From Ophiura sarsii (Eukaryota; Echinodermata; Ophiuroidea; Amphilepidida; Ophiuridae): 64,000 nucleotides of DNA. Below are positions 10,849-22,696 of the stretch, piece by piece. Made by a program: the position numbers and the translations under genes. The notes beneath the pieces were generated by a model. It was not told the DNA's origin and made no database searches. It worked only from the letters and a program-made list of their open reading frames with translations. Numbering within the stretch: position 1 is the stretch's first letter; each line of letters opens with the position of its first letter. Location of the stretch: contig JAYJML010000100.1 of NCBI GenBank assembly GCA_035610835.1, positions 1-64,000 on the forward strand, given 5' to 3'.

Positions 10849-13800
10849 ATGAGTGCAGAAGGCACATATCCCGGAATGAACTACAAGCTGGCAAACCAGT
10901 TCCAGAAACTGTTGGACAGAGCCAGAACTATGGAAAAATCAAACAAGGCATCGGAGGTAGAATGGTGTTTCACTCTCAAGTACAAAGACTTTGCATCAAA
11001 GGAGCAGCGTTTGATCAATGTCGGAGACAAGACCCTGCATCAGTTGGCAGATCTACATGTACCAGCTGTAGAGATGCAACAACAAGACATTTCAAAAAAC
11101 CGGAAAGCACTTGCCAGCAGATCTAACAATTCGATTGCCACCCGTCTCCCAGACCTTCGGAATTCTAAATTCCTAACAATCGATGACGTTCGAATTATTC
11201 TAGGAGCAATTGTAAAGATAACCGAAGGACGGGGTAAACCAGGATGGTCTGACACTTATAAAGGGAAATTCCCTTTGCCAATATGGTGGCCATCAAGCCA
11301 TGTTCCATGGCCCTCAGATATCAACAGAGACCCAAGAAACATGTCTGACTACAACCCAGATCATGAATGCAACCGCCACGTACCTGACAAGACAGTGCAA
11401 TGGGTTGCTTTATTAATTGGAGCGCTTCGTGCTTGTTACATGCACTACAACACCCTTGATATGTTTAATGGTAAGTGAAGTGAAAACATAGGGGCAATTC
11501 CACGCGTTGCGGAATGACATTTACAGACAAAAATCCACTTTCTTTTGGGTGTAAAACTCAGAGATTTGTAGTTACTCCCAATTTTACAACTTTATTTGAT
11601 AATAGCGATTGATACTCAAAAAATAAACCATGGGAAAAAATTAGACTGCGCTTCCAAGTATCCTAATTTGCATATGCAAATTTGCGTTGCGGAATGACAC
11701 AGACGATTGTGTTTTTTTTTTACATGTTTACACAAAGTGAAAACTCTGAACTTTTTAGAGTGTATCATTATTGAAGTTACTTTTAGAAGGTTTGAAGTGT
11801 TAGCTAACTGACAAAAGCATTTTCATAAAACTTAATCATCAGCTAGGATTTCTAGTAGGTCATCAAAAAATAATAGTAGGTGTTGCGGAATGACGTTGCG
11901 GACTGACAGTGTGAATTTGTGTGCAAAACTCAATAGAGAAAAGAAAAAACATGTTTTTATGCTTTAATATGCATACAAAATAAAAGAAAGAGTAATCAGT
12001 GGCATTTCATATGTTACAAATTCGTGAATACAAGTAACCCACTATTTTCACATTGAAATCATCATTTATAGGTAAAGTAGTCATGATTTTGTGATAAAGT
12101 TGCTGAATTCAACAGCTTGCCCATCAAAGTTGCCTAATTCAGCAAATTATGAGTTTTCATCAGTTTTAAACCTTTTTTAGAAGTTTAAAGTCCATATTTG
12201 AATGAATTATCATAAATAGGGATGATCTTATACCACGTACACAAAAATATCACAATTTGCTCAATAAATTACCTAAATATAGGGAATAAATACCTTTGTC
12301 ATTCCGCACCGTTATTCCGCAACATGTCATTCCGCAACGCTAGTTAGCGCTATTTATTTATTAACAGAATTTCCCCCAAAAAAATTATCATTGTGAAGCA
12401 TGTCAATTGTGTGCAGATAAAAAATAGTTATATGAAAATAGCCTAGGGTACATTTTTTTCTTGTTATCCTAAAAAATTGTACTTTTGCGTTGCGGAATGA
12501 CATGAGATTATGCATACTAATTACATGGATTAACGAGACTAATCGGCTGTTGATCAAAATTAAATTTATATCAAAACTTTCTACACTACATAAGACGTTG
12601 ATGACCGCGGTTTCCCATCTTCAAAAGACCCTCACATTTTGTGTGACCTAGATTTAAAAAAGGACCTCCACCATTCCTCCGGTTTGCTCCGTCAGGAACA
12701 TGATCCCGATCGCTGCATGTTCTGGTAGAATTCACAGAATCTGGTCATCATCGAATCTCACAGTGCCCTTTGAACTCAATCTTGAAAAAGCGCACGCAAG
12801 AAAATAGACAAATATGCAGCTCTGGTTGCTGATATTCGGAACAATGAATTTGATTTTGAGTTTGTCGCCCTTGAAATTGGTAGCCATGGTTACATATCCC
12901 CCACAATCTTGGTAAACTTAAATATATACTCAAACTGTGCAATAGCCCCACTACTTTTCAAAGACTTAAACAGTAATGGTGGTCACATACATGTAGAAGG
13001 AAGAGCTGCTTGATTATTTGCCTATTGATAGACTTTCCTGAAAACAAATTGTCTTCAAGAATGAATGTCCATGTAGTGAAAGAGTGAGAGACTTTTACTT
13101 TACTAGTCTTTAATTACTGCGGACATCAATATTTTGACCGTATATTTTAACTGTATCGAGGACAATATTTACTTAATCGAACATATGAAAAATAGGTGCA
13201 ATATTATTTTTTATCAAAATACTTTATTGTATATTTTTTACAATATCAGATATATATAGTGACTCATTTGGCCATTTTTTATTCCACATCCTTGTCTTGT
13301 TTATCATGTTTGAAATTTATTGAAATCCTTGCAATTATTTTAACTCACAAGTGGTGATAATATTTTATCTTTATTTCATGTTAAATAATGAGGAGAAATT
13401 CTGAATACGGCTAGTATTTATTTAATTGGTTTAATATATAGACTGTTTAATCCTTTACATGTTAATCCTCACACATTATTAAGCGCTCATTGAGTGTGAA
13501 ATCACAAATTTGTTCGGTTTCAAAATTCAGTTCTTTTACAGAAATATTCATATCTACTAAACAGTACCATATATTGCTGTGATTCTTTTTGCCGATGTAG
13601 ATTAATGGCGTAATTGATTAAATTATTGGTTGCCCTAATTTTGTGGTCAGAAATAATTTTTATTTATTTTTCAATCAGAACACTTTTTTTTACTCACCCT
13701 GTGAGCTGTATTCCTTGACCCTTATCTCAGTCAGTGATCTACATGTAAATAAAGAATGTCTTAAGTCGTCCACTGAATCATCATTACAAAGCATACATTT

Positions 13801-16800
13801 ACCATCCTTATTATTTGAAGACCATTTGCGTATTCTATATTCCACGCGTGTTTGATTGCGCTTTGAATTGTAGACTACAACCAAAGAAATAAGTTTTGTC
13901 TTAAAGATAGTCTTCCAATTGAACGTTTTTAAACTCCAATTACGTCTTTAAGAGACAATTTTCCCCTAACAGTGTTACTCCATACATTATGACGGACAAT
14001 CTTATTAATGCGCTTAAATGTGTTAACCCAGCGTGGACTTGTATGGGCGTCATTAATAATGTATTCCATGTCGCACCTTTTAAGCGTATCTCTAATCGAC
14101 GACAACCATTTGTATCTGATATGGAACATGTCACAGTTTCATTATAAGAGCATTTAACATAAGTTTTGGCCAACGGTGCATCTCTAGATTAGAGAGTCGT
14201 GCAAGATCCTTAATTCTATGAACATCTTGATTCTTGAAGGGAGGCGATGGGGTTCCACCACAAGTCGCCATAGAGGGCTACGCCCAGTGTGTTACAGGGT
14301 GCCTTCAACATTATATATATCTTGCTAATTGTAGCTGCAGGTTCTCTACTTTAATAATAATAATAATAATAATAATATAATGTAAAAGCTGAATGCAAAC
14401 TGCTTATCCACAAAAATAGCCTGTGTAAGTAAATGTAATAAATATAAGAGGACCTGACGTTTCGATTCTAACAGAATCTTTATCGAAGGTAAAATGACAG
14501 AATACAACATACACTAACATATATATAGACATGGGAACAAAGGGCAGGAAGTCACATGGGATAATGTAACAAAGAGGGGGTCAAAGTGACAGATGGATGA
14601 ATAGGGGAAGGTATAACAAACTTGACAGATGATTGATGAAGTGGATAATGTAACAAAAGGATGACATAGACAAAGGGGAGATTAAAAAGTGAAAGGCAAA
14701 TGGGATATAAAAAATGGAGAGTAAAATCTATAATGGTGATTGATGACTACAAGTGAATAATAAAAATAGATGTAAATGTAAATGGTAACAAATAATGGAA
14801 ATGCACTGGAACGAGTAATGAAAATTACTGTGCATATATAGGAGACAATGTCGAAAATGAAAACATAGTGTCACACATAACAAAAAGTAAAAAATAGAAA
14901 AATAATAATAATAATTAGTATTTATATAGCGCCTTTCCAAAGTGATCAAAGCGCTGTAATTTCGCTGCTGGTGTGCTGGTGAATCATCAGAATCAGGTCG
15001 CATTAACTAGGGTGCTGCCAATTTCTAGCGCAAACCTATCCGCACTTACATTGTAACATCCACCATTTTTCAATGCAGCTCCCCAAATACCATTGGGTCA
15101 AGGAAGTTTTTGATAACCGAAACAACTAATCACAGATTTTGAAAGCAGGAGGGAACCGGAGATCCCGGAGAAAACCTGCGAGAGCGTGTATGGATCGTGA
15201 TAAACCAAATGCACATAAAGCCTGACCGAGCACAGATTTTGAACCCGGGATTCATTGGTGCAATGCGAGGGTATTTACCGCTGCGCCAACAAGCTCTCTA
15301 GTTGATACCAGCCATGCTACCACAGGTCCATGAGCATGCATAATAAATAGAGCGAAGCGCTAAGGATTTCCAAAGAATGTTACCATAGTAAATCCTATCG
15401 AAATTACTGTGATTATCAACGATCAATTTAATATACGAGATGAACCTATTGCCTTAACAACTTCATTGACATGAGTGTGATCAGACAAATTTCTTGATAT
15501 GGGGATAAGTATTTATAGTGATAGCACTCGGAGATCGATAGATTGCGTATTTCTAGAGTTTAGTTATACTTTTGCCAACCACCAATACCTTAGATTTATC
15601 AATATTGACGTCTAATTTCCAGGTTCGTGAAAAGCTCAGCTCAATTAAGTAGATCTCTAACTTTACAAAAAAACCAAATGAATCCATTTGTGAGAATCAT
15701 TGTGCGTTTGTTTCACGGTTTACTTTAGGCTCTACGGTATGGGAATGCCGTTATTATAAAACATCAGTTCCTTGTCGGGAAGGAAGAGGTACAAAAAATA
15801 TGGTTTGCCCCTCCTATTTGATGGATTCGGGAACATCAATATTCCAATTCAAATACGAACGGAAACAAACCCATGGATTCCATCTTTTTATTTTGATGGC
15901 TATCATTCACATAAACGGGTCCCAAGTTCATTCTAATGAAAAGTAAAAATTGTAAATTACTGTCAACCGATTCAACGTGCACCCTTCTGCATTTGTTGGC
16001 CAACTCAAAACATTCCCAGTGCATTCATCATTGATGAAAGAGTGCGCTTTCCTGCGTTACACTTCCCGAATTTGAATCAAACTTTGGGAGTGTTCTGGTT
16101 GGCAGCCAGTGGTCTTTTTTCTTTATTTTCTTTTACCTATACTATCCCATTACATCACATTTGCCCGGGGTGCTCAGTGGTCATTACAAGGGGGGTATCA
16201 TGCGCGTCCAAGGACTTTCCAAAAGTACCCTAAATACGTAATCATGTTAATGTGAAAAAGCACCCCCTATACAAGTATGGCACGGTATTTTACATACCCT
16301 AAGCGAGTAATATCCATATTTCCAATACCCTAAACAAGTACTCAAAATATTTTGAAACCCTAAGCAAGTAATTTGTATAGTTTGAACCTCTTTTCAATGT
16401 ATGACACATTTTTAACCATTTGTTCCTTCCCTAATAAGCTAAAAGTATTATGAAACAAATGCTGAGCTGATTTATCAGATAACTTGCGAAGTATACAATT
16501 GAAATATATCTCGTCCATGTACATGTATCATGGCTAGTTATAATCCTCATGGAGTAGATAAGGACCCTAAATACAAAAGCCAATGATGTATTAAAAAGTA
16601 TACCCTTTTTCTTAATTTGGCTTGTTTTGATACCCTATTCACGTTACGTACGTTACATACCCCAGCTTGAAAAACTACCCTAATTTACATGATGTCTTGG
16701 ACACGCATGATACCCTTCTCATAATGACCACTGAGCACCCAGGGCACATTTGTTAATTACAGATGTCTGTTTCTATTTTGTGACCCCTGGTCGCAATTTT

Positions 16801-19800
16801 TGTCTTAGTACATGATCCTAGTGAAATTCGCTTTATTCTGCTTTAATACAGCAAAATTCACTGAATAAAATGATTTTTTGAACAAATCAACTGATTTCAC
16901 TAAGACCATGTATGAAGAAAAAAATTGCCCCCTGGTCAAGGACAATTTCAGGCAGCCATTTTTAGCCCTTTGACCTCATACCAATGCATAGAAGACGCCA
17001 TAAGCTTACAATCTGCTCGTTGATAATTTTAAAAAATCGGGACACTTTATTAACCTGATGTAAGTGATGAACAAAATTCTAAAACTTGAAGAAGTCTGAC
17101 TTTATCTTTACAAAGCAGATCATAGAGATGAAGTTGGTTGATATGTTTGTGACTTAATGGAAACTAAAACACCATTATCCTACTATAAAGGGCCACTCCT
17201 AAATTATAGTCAGATTTCAAAAGATGAAGTTATTAAAGGTTTGTATCCACAAAACAAGATAAATCTTATTTGTATGGCACATGATCTAACTTAAGAATTT
17301 ATTGTTTGTTCACAGAGTCATTAATGAGACCCGGCAGTTATCCTCCTACTGTGGAAATGGATGATTCAAATGATGCCCTTGTGACTATAGACCTCACCCC
17401 GTCACAAGTAAACCAGATACGCCTTGCTAGTAAGTTTTTAAAATCAGAAACCAGATTAAATGGAATAAATGATCCTGGTTGATGATGCGATGGGCATGTC
17501 AATAAATGAAGAGCTCATTTCCAAAAGGCGCTAAATCCACTTTAAAAAAAAATGAGTTAGGTGCAGAATATGAAAGAGAGTTACAAAATACAACTTTTAA
17601 CCTTTAGTCTACATCTGTAGCCACTAGCATGTTCGGGTCCAAAGTTATGACCCTCGGCAATTTCTGGAAATTTGCGAACATTTCCAGAAATTCCCGGAAA
17701 TTTGAATATAATTCACTATTTTAAGGCCAAAATTGTAGAAATATGTTTTTTTATGGTGGTAGAACATTGATAAGAATCTCCTTAATAAAATTCAATGAAA
17801 AAAACGTAAGATTATTGGGATTTTTGTTTTGAAAATGGCATACGAACACAATTGTTGTTGTTTCAAAATATGTGCAAAATTGTCAAAAATTACAGTTTTC
17901 TCAAGAAATTACAAAATATCATAATTCAAAAAAGTTAAGAGGTCTTTGAATGCTGCCTGTTTTCAATGTTATTTCACAATGTCTTTCAGGTGCACTTTAT
18001 TTCTAAGTAAAGATTTTTTGGAAAAGTGGTTTCTAAAAATTGGTCGAGACATTTTTGTTCCAAAGGGCGCTAACTCCACCCGTTTCCGAAAATAAAGAAA
18101 TACATAGGAAATACAGTGGAAATACAAAATTTAAGTCAAACACGTTTTTAATCTTTCACGTGTGGTATGTTTCATTGGGCAGAAAATAAACTTAATGTTT
18201 CATTGGGCAGAAAATAAACTTAATCAAAGAAGTGCATCATCCTCATATTAAAAAAAACGTTGCTTTTCTCCTATTTCATTTTTATGGAGTTAGCGCCTTT
18301 TGGAAATAAACTCTTCAAATAATGAAAGTGATCATGGTATGGGATACATGAGTGATTCTATTGAGGGATAATGTGATCAATACAAAGTACGAACCTTTGT
18401 CTTTCAAACAATACACTTTTGGACTTTTAAGTGTGAACTATGACGTCATAGCATTGTCTCAAAGTAAGTACACTTTTTGGGACACTGCTAAATCAGTTAT
18501 TTGGCGGTAAATTTGAATTGTTTGTATGAAACAAGTGGTACATGAAGATTGCATAACATAACACCAGAAGCAGGTAAATCCTTTTTTTTTTCCCACTTAA
18601 GTATGATAAAAAAGACAATAACTTTAATCCCTGTGTAATTTGATATTATGTAGTATAATAGGAAAAAGTAAGGAGAGGCAATCGAATAAAAAGTATAAAA
18701 ATATCAGTATTTCAAATAGCTAATTTTCATTGAAAAATGCTCAGTCAGTGAATCAATGATATTGCGGAAAATCAAACAATTTAGGAAAATCCAAGCAATT
18801 AACCAGTTTGGGAGATTCCATATGATAGTTAACTAATTATCTGAACTTATGCGCATGAAACCTGCCAAAAATATGCGCATGCGCAGATGGCAGATCAATT
18901 TGAACTGGGCCAAAAATGGCTAAAATCATGAGATTTACCAGATAAAAGCTTCCTGTGCCTTCAAATTCTAATCAGAAATAATGATATATGCTAAAATCAA
19001 TGTGTACAAATATTGTGATAGTCAAAAGGAAGATATACAGGAATGTATCAATCAAAGATAGCTGCCACAATCTCTCTTATTACTGTTATCTTTAGTACTA
19101 CTAGATATGTATTGTCTAAGTAATCATCACATAATTTCAATGGTTTGAGGAAATTTAATGAACAGCTCCTTTTGAAATCCCCACTATTATTGCTTTACAT
19201 CCCACAACAATTTATTAAATTATAAACCCACCATTGTTCTTTATCCTTTGTTGTTTTCTAAGGTATATTATTGCGGATTTTGCCGCAAATAAAAGCATAT
19301 CTGAGATGGTCCCTTCTCATTGTATTAGGGAATTCAGATCTAAAAAGAGTGTCAAACAGAGATAAGTGTGTGTTCTAACTAATGTGCCAAGTGTTATCTG
19401 TTTTTATGCTTGCATTGCCGAGATATATGCAAATGTATCAATCAACCCATATTGAACATATTACATATCCAGCCAAATAATTGACAGATTTCAGTCAGTG
19501 TCTGAAACCTATTGTGTTTATGTTAATGACGTTACATAACCAAAGGTATCTAACAATCCAAAAGTGTATTGTTTGAAAGACAAAGGTTCGTACTTTGTAT
19601 TGATCACATTAGCCCTCAATAGAATCACTCATGCATCCCATACCATGGTCACTTTCATTCGTATTTCAAAATGCAGGAAATTTAATAAGGATGATCTGGG
19701 AGACTGTCACAGCCAAGCAATAACATTTCACACCTAACATAACCCGAGCATATTCACAGATAAAAAGATACTAGTCCCAGAGCTGCTGGTACCGCATGTT

Positions 19801-20342
19801 GAAGGGGTCTATCTTGTGGCATGGCTTGTAAATGTTCTCGAAATAGTTAACTTTTTCAAGCTGAACAGGGAGCCAGTGTAGAATTCTGGCTCAGATTTTT
19901 CGCCGGTTTGATCCACAGTACTGGTGAAGAAACCCCACTAAATACCAGGCAGCGATTTCATATTATACATATCACTTTGGACGTCATCCAATTGAATGCT
20001 GTAGCACGCATGGGACATTGTTTTTTGGCCTTGAATTGTAAGGTTATAAGGAAGGTTAGGGTTAAGGGACACTTTTCTTTGAGAAAATGTGAGAAGAGTA
20101 GTATTTGATAGTGGGTTCACACAGATGATCACAACTTTGATGCATGAGTGCCACCCATGGGACACGCATAAAACACCAAACATTAAAATAAGGAAATATA
20201 TAACGAGCCATTCATGTGATTCAAGATGCAAGTTTTAATTAGCATCTTTTCAAAAGTGGATTTCAGTGAAATTTATTTAACATTGTCAATAATTGGTGTT
20301 TTTTTTTCAGAACCGACTGTCACGCAGTATCCACAGCCATGA
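10849..20342 (+). CDS. three-exon gene, 255-aa protein with a WWP...VPW region
   Basis: Exons 10849-11470, 17316-17429 and 20311-20342 join with GT/AG junctions in matching phase (1 then 1) to a single 255-aa frame ending in TGA. The ATG has A at -3. Residues about 10-60 are basic and hydrophilic, about 104-126 include KFLTIDDVRIILGAIVKI, 146-154 read WWPSSHVPW, and 183-200 include QWVALLIGALRACYMHY. The C-terminal tail (208-255) is proline/acidic and has DLTPSQVNQIRLA. The WWP-x4-VPW, D-x-R, V-x-W and CY pattern recalls the DNA-binding region of NRF1/EWG-type factors, from memory and untested. I see no signal peptide or membrane segment. Introns of 5.8 and 2.9 kb are full of repeats. An upstream noncoding exon is possible. 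I am confident in the structure, not in the function. Confidence 0.82.
11504..12340. mobile_element. intron 1 element with clustered GTTGCGGAATGACA words
   Basis: The 17-mer GCGTTGCGGAATGACAT at 11504-11520 is exactly inverted at 12324-12340, giving terminal repeats. Further copies or near copies of the core lie at 11686, 11882 and 11895 (+), and 12299 and 12311 (-). Another + copy sits outside at 12487-12503. Clustered subterminal words of this sort are transposase-binding sites in some DNA transposons (inference). No ORF. Confidence 0.7.
12650..12945 (+). pseudogene. retroelement C-terminal remnant (ELTVPFE-like / KYAALVADIR region)
   Basis: One frame reads NLTVPFELNLEKAHARK and stops. After a one-base shift the next reads KYAALVADIRNNEFDFEF followed by VALEIGSHGYISP. 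The order 'xLTVPFExN...Kxx KY..L..DIR....F....LEIGSxG' resembles the region after reverse transcriptase in many invertebrate retroelement polyproteins (from memory). The stop and frameshift show it is dead. Confidence 0.5.
12946..13659. other. intron 1 sequence, nothing recognised
   Basis: AT-rich, without a convincing ORF, inverted-repeat element or tandem repeat. Confidence 0.5.
13660..14250 (-). pseudogene. non-LTR retrotransposon 3' end, broken
   Basis: On the minus strand a frame at 13690-13884 contains CMLCNDDSVDDLRHSLFTC, the C-x2-C...H-x4-C zinc-finger-like motif found after the reverse transcriptase of many non-LTR elements. Just upstream on that strand (14129-13929) another frame has RYKWLSSIRDTLKRCDMEY. 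Stops and frame changes separate these pieces. A paralogous piece lies at 41667-42110. It lies antisense in intron 1 of the 10849 gene. Confidence 0.78.
14352..14378. repeat. (TAA)n microsatellite
   Basis: About nine TAA/AAT triplets in a row. Confidence 0.9.
14451..14490 (-). ncRNA. degenerate hammerhead-ribozyme-like motif
   Basis: The minus strand reads CCTTCGATAAAGATTC, TGTTA, then GAATCGAAACGTCAGG. GATTC/GAATC can form stem II, and GAAAC-GTC matches the 3' half of a hammerhead core. The 5' core is CGATAAA where CTGATGA is expected, so activity is doubtful. Similar repeats in animals are associated with Penelope-like retroelements (established for the class, inferred here). Confidence 0.4.
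14491..14889. other. AT-rich repeat-like sequence next to the hammerhead-like motif
   Basis: Purine-rich sequence with GGGATAATGTAACAAA-type phrases recurring loosely (14559, 14641). It could be the body of the element carrying the motif. No ORF of note. Confidence 0.4.
14890..15305 (-). mobile_element. tRNA-derived SINE, minus orientation
   Basis: Read on the minus strand the element starts near 15303 with a tRNA-like head: A-box-like TTGGCGCAGCGGTAAAT and B-box-like GGGTTCAAA. It continues to GTTTTCTCCGGGATCTCCGG, a central block shared by many invertebrate SINEs, and ends with GGCGCTATATAAATACTAAT followed by ATT repeats as a 3' tail. It lies in intron 1, antisense to the gene. Confidence 0.78.
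15306..16156. other. intron 1 sequence, nothing recognised
   Basis: No terminal repeats, tandem structure or convincing coding frame seen. Confidence 0.5.
16163..16745. mobile_element. inverted-repeat element, 583 bp, ACATTT target duplication
   Basis: Left end GCCCGGGGTGCTCAGTGG and right end (other strand) GCCCTGGGTGCTCAGTGG continue as repeats of about 55 bp that include TATCATGCGCGTCCAAG / TATCATGCGTGTCCAAG. ACATTT flanks it at 16157-16162 and 16746-16751. The interior repeats TACCCTAA-type words. No ORF. Confidence 0.82.
17316..17429 (+). CDS. exon 2 of the 255-aa gene
   Basis: Acceptor TTTGTTCACAG ends at 17315 and donor GTAAGT begins at 17430. The leftover G from exon 1 completes GAG, then 37 codons stay open, including RPGSYPPTVEMDDSNDALV. 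One base is carried to exon 3. The exon is 114 bp and symmetric, so skipping it would keep the frame. Confidence 0.82.
17507..18317. mobile_element. inverted-repeat element, about 811 bp
   Basis: The left end TGAAGAGCTCATTTCCAAAA and GGCGCTAAATCCAC are matched in reverse by GGAGTTAGCGCCTTTTGG and AAATAAACTCTTCA. An internal third copy of GGCGCTAACTCCAC lies at 18065. A 28-bp direct duplication (GTTTCATTGGGCAGAAAAT...) lies at about 18169-18222. Located in intron 2. Confidence 0.72.
18322..19658. mobile_element. inverted-repeat element with about 105-bp arms, 1.34 kb
   Basis: ATGAAAGTGATCATGGTATG through TTTCAAACAATACACTTTTG (18322-18420) is repeated in reverse at about 19560-19658 with few changes. 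The interior is AT-rich without an ORF. Lies in intron 2 directly after the 17507 element. Confidence 0.8.
20311..20342 (+). CDS. exon 3 of the 255-aa gene, terminal coding exon
   Basis: A polypyrimidine tract TTTTTTTTCAG ends at 20310. The carried base plus AA makes AAA, followed by PTVTQYPQP and TGA at 20340-20342. The 3' UTR end is not clear; the first AATAAA-like words lie within the inverted-repeat element that starts at 20392. Confidence 0.72.
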
Positions 20343-20391
20343 ATGAGCACAGCCATTGAGTGTGGTAGGGTGTATTTGATCCCCGGCCCCA

Positions 20392-20877
20392 ACTCAACAT
20401 AAAAGTTGGTAACCATGACTGTTCATCATTTTTTTCAAATCACCCCTTTGCAAGGATTTTTTTAACAATTTGACCGCCCCCTTTTTGACAAAAAACAAGG
20501 ACAAAATTGGGGTTAAAAATACCCCCTTTTTTGGTTTTCAATGACTATCATTCCAAACACCCCTTTCAAAGACACTTTATACATATATACATTAAAAAAA
20601 TAAAAACGTGTTGCTCCCAAACAGTAACAAGCGTTTATGATCCAGTGTTATGTGTACCCCAAATGGTGTATTTGGGTTGTAACCATGTTCTAATCAAATG
20701 ATTAATGTTTTTTGTTTTTTCCTCTTCGTAAAATACCCCTTTTTTAATTTTGTGGTGACTGATTCATGAAATACCCCCTATTTTCATGATTTCGCGGTCC
20801 GTGCTAACAATCAAAAATATGTACCCCTTTTTACCACGATTTTATAACAGTCATGGTTACCAACTTTTGTGATGAGT
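20392..20877. mobile_element. inverted-repeat element, 486 bp
   Basis: Ends ACTCAACATAAAAGTTGG and (reversed) ACTCATCACAAAAGTTGG continue into TAACCATGACTGTT, giving a 32-bp terminal repeat with three mismatches. The interior has repeated ACCCCTTTT words. It begins 50 bp after the stop codon of the 10849 gene and so may lie in its 3' UTR. Confidence 0.82.
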
Positions 20878-21010
20878 CGGTGGCCATGATTTGACCATGC
20901 GTTGAATTTCATTGACGCACCATAAAAATCTGATTTGCATATTAAATATTATTAAATAATCTTCTACACCAGGTTTACGTAATAATACGTAGTCCTTCAA
21001 GGATGATTAT

Positions 21011-21668
21011 CAGTCAGTTGTAGAACGGGGTCCCGTTTCAATTGAGGGCGCTCTATTTAGTGATGCACTGCCATCATTTTTTACACGGCGATTCATCAAG
21101 TGACGAAAGTCGGTCGCCTAATGGAATACAAACGAAAACTACTTTTCAATAGATGGCGGGCTTGGGAACGGGACTGCGTTTCCAAGGGACAGCCTCACAT
21201 CACAGTAATTTTCAAAATTCATAAAAAGCCGATTTTGCTGATTTTAAACAACGAAATAACTCTTATTACAGAGATAACCGTTACAAAGGCATCACTTCTG
21301 AATAATAGGGCTTATATTTAATGTTAAAATTATCACACTTATCCTAAAAATTCCATAAAATGGTATAATCTTGTCTAGAAAATGGTGGTCTCATCAAAGC
21401 AAACCGGTAAAAAAACCCCATCATTTTAGCTTGTGTCGTGTGATGTTGGGGTCAAAGGTTAAATTAAAACATCAAACTGGATGTCGCAAGGAGTTCTGGT
21501 ACCTTATGCTGCCCTCAACTCGATGGATAGTTACGTATAATTGGGGATAACAGGCGAAAATTCAATCATTGCGCAAATTGACGGGTGTGCGTTACCTTGG
21601 TTACGTACACCCATTGTTTTATAGCGCCCTCAATTGAAACAGGGCCCCGCCCGTTCTACAGCTGACTG
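21011..21668. mobile_element. inverted-repeat element, 658 bp, ATTAT flanks
   Basis: CAGTCAGTTGTAGAACGGGG and TTTCAATTGAGGGCGCT at the left are matched in reverse at the right (CAGTCAGCTGTAGAACGGGC, TTTCAATTGAGGGCGCT). ATTAT occurs immediately outside both ends (21006-21010 and 21669-21673). No convincing transposase. Confidence 0.8.
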
Positions 21669-22267
21669 ATTATGTCTGAACTGAGCTACTTATTATTACA
21701 ATTATTTATACTGGTATTAGCTGGGGAGCGCGCATGGTTTTTTGGGTCCCTGTCTGCTGGCCTAGGGAGTCAAAATGTTCCTTGATGTCTGTAGTATATA
21801 ACCTAGGTGGACATCCTTGCCAACTTGGATGTTAAGTTGACCTCTGACTTTGACCGTCGATCAATATTTTTTTGACCTATGGCCTTCTGAAAAAAAGGCA
21901 AATTTTCACAAATCCGGCCAAAATTCCACTTTTCCTTCTTTAAGAATATATTGTAACTCATTGAGGAATGATAAACCATGTTTAAGGTTGGTATATCAAT
22001 GTTCTTGATATTAAGATAAATTGTGAACATCAGTGGTGTGCTGCTGCCAAAAGTGTCAAAAATAGATCAAATAGAACTTAGACATAAATGGTGGTTGCTA
22101 TGGAAACTGCATTGCCAGTAGGTTTTTAATTGTCTTAAAATCAATTTATTCTATAAAGCAGCAATAAGAGATGTATTCCAATCATCCTAGGGCCAATAAT
22201 ATTTTTAAATAATGATTACATGTCATTTTTGGCCAATTTCGTGAAAAACGGTACTAAAAACAATTAA

Positions 22268-22612
22268 AGGTAGATGTTCCGATTTCCAACTTGAAGTTTT
22301 CTATTCTACATGAAAGGGCATCCTTAAAAAAGTTGTATTCCAAAGTTTGAGTTGCATACCTCTATAATGGTTCTTATTTTAGACGCACAAAATGCCGTGA
22401 ATTATGTGCCCATTGAGTTGTACACAAACTGTATTGGTGGTTAACCACCTTTCGCAGTAATTTGATGTTATTTCACAGATTTCGTCGTAATCTTGGAACA
22501 TCAAATTTCAGTATGTTAATCAGAAAAATATGATCTTTCATATGATATGAAAATCTGCATATGTTTGAGAAAATCTGTGTTATGAAAATGTGATCGGAAC
22601 ATACATGTACAT
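22268..22612. mobile_element. TTAA-flanked inverted-repeat element, AGGTAGATG family
   Basis: Flanked by TTAA (22264-22267 and 22613-22616). Its interior matches 30280-30634 and the split copy at 5540-6882 (for example CAACTTGAAGTTTTCTATTC, ATTGGTGGTTAACCACC). A TTAA duplication suggests piggyBac-type mobilisation (inference). Confidence 0.8.
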
Positions 22613-22696
22613 TTAAAGTTGCGATTTACTTTTTTGTTCTAAACAGTCAGCCGAATAATATGATATACTTTGTATGGTCAATATATTTTTATATAA

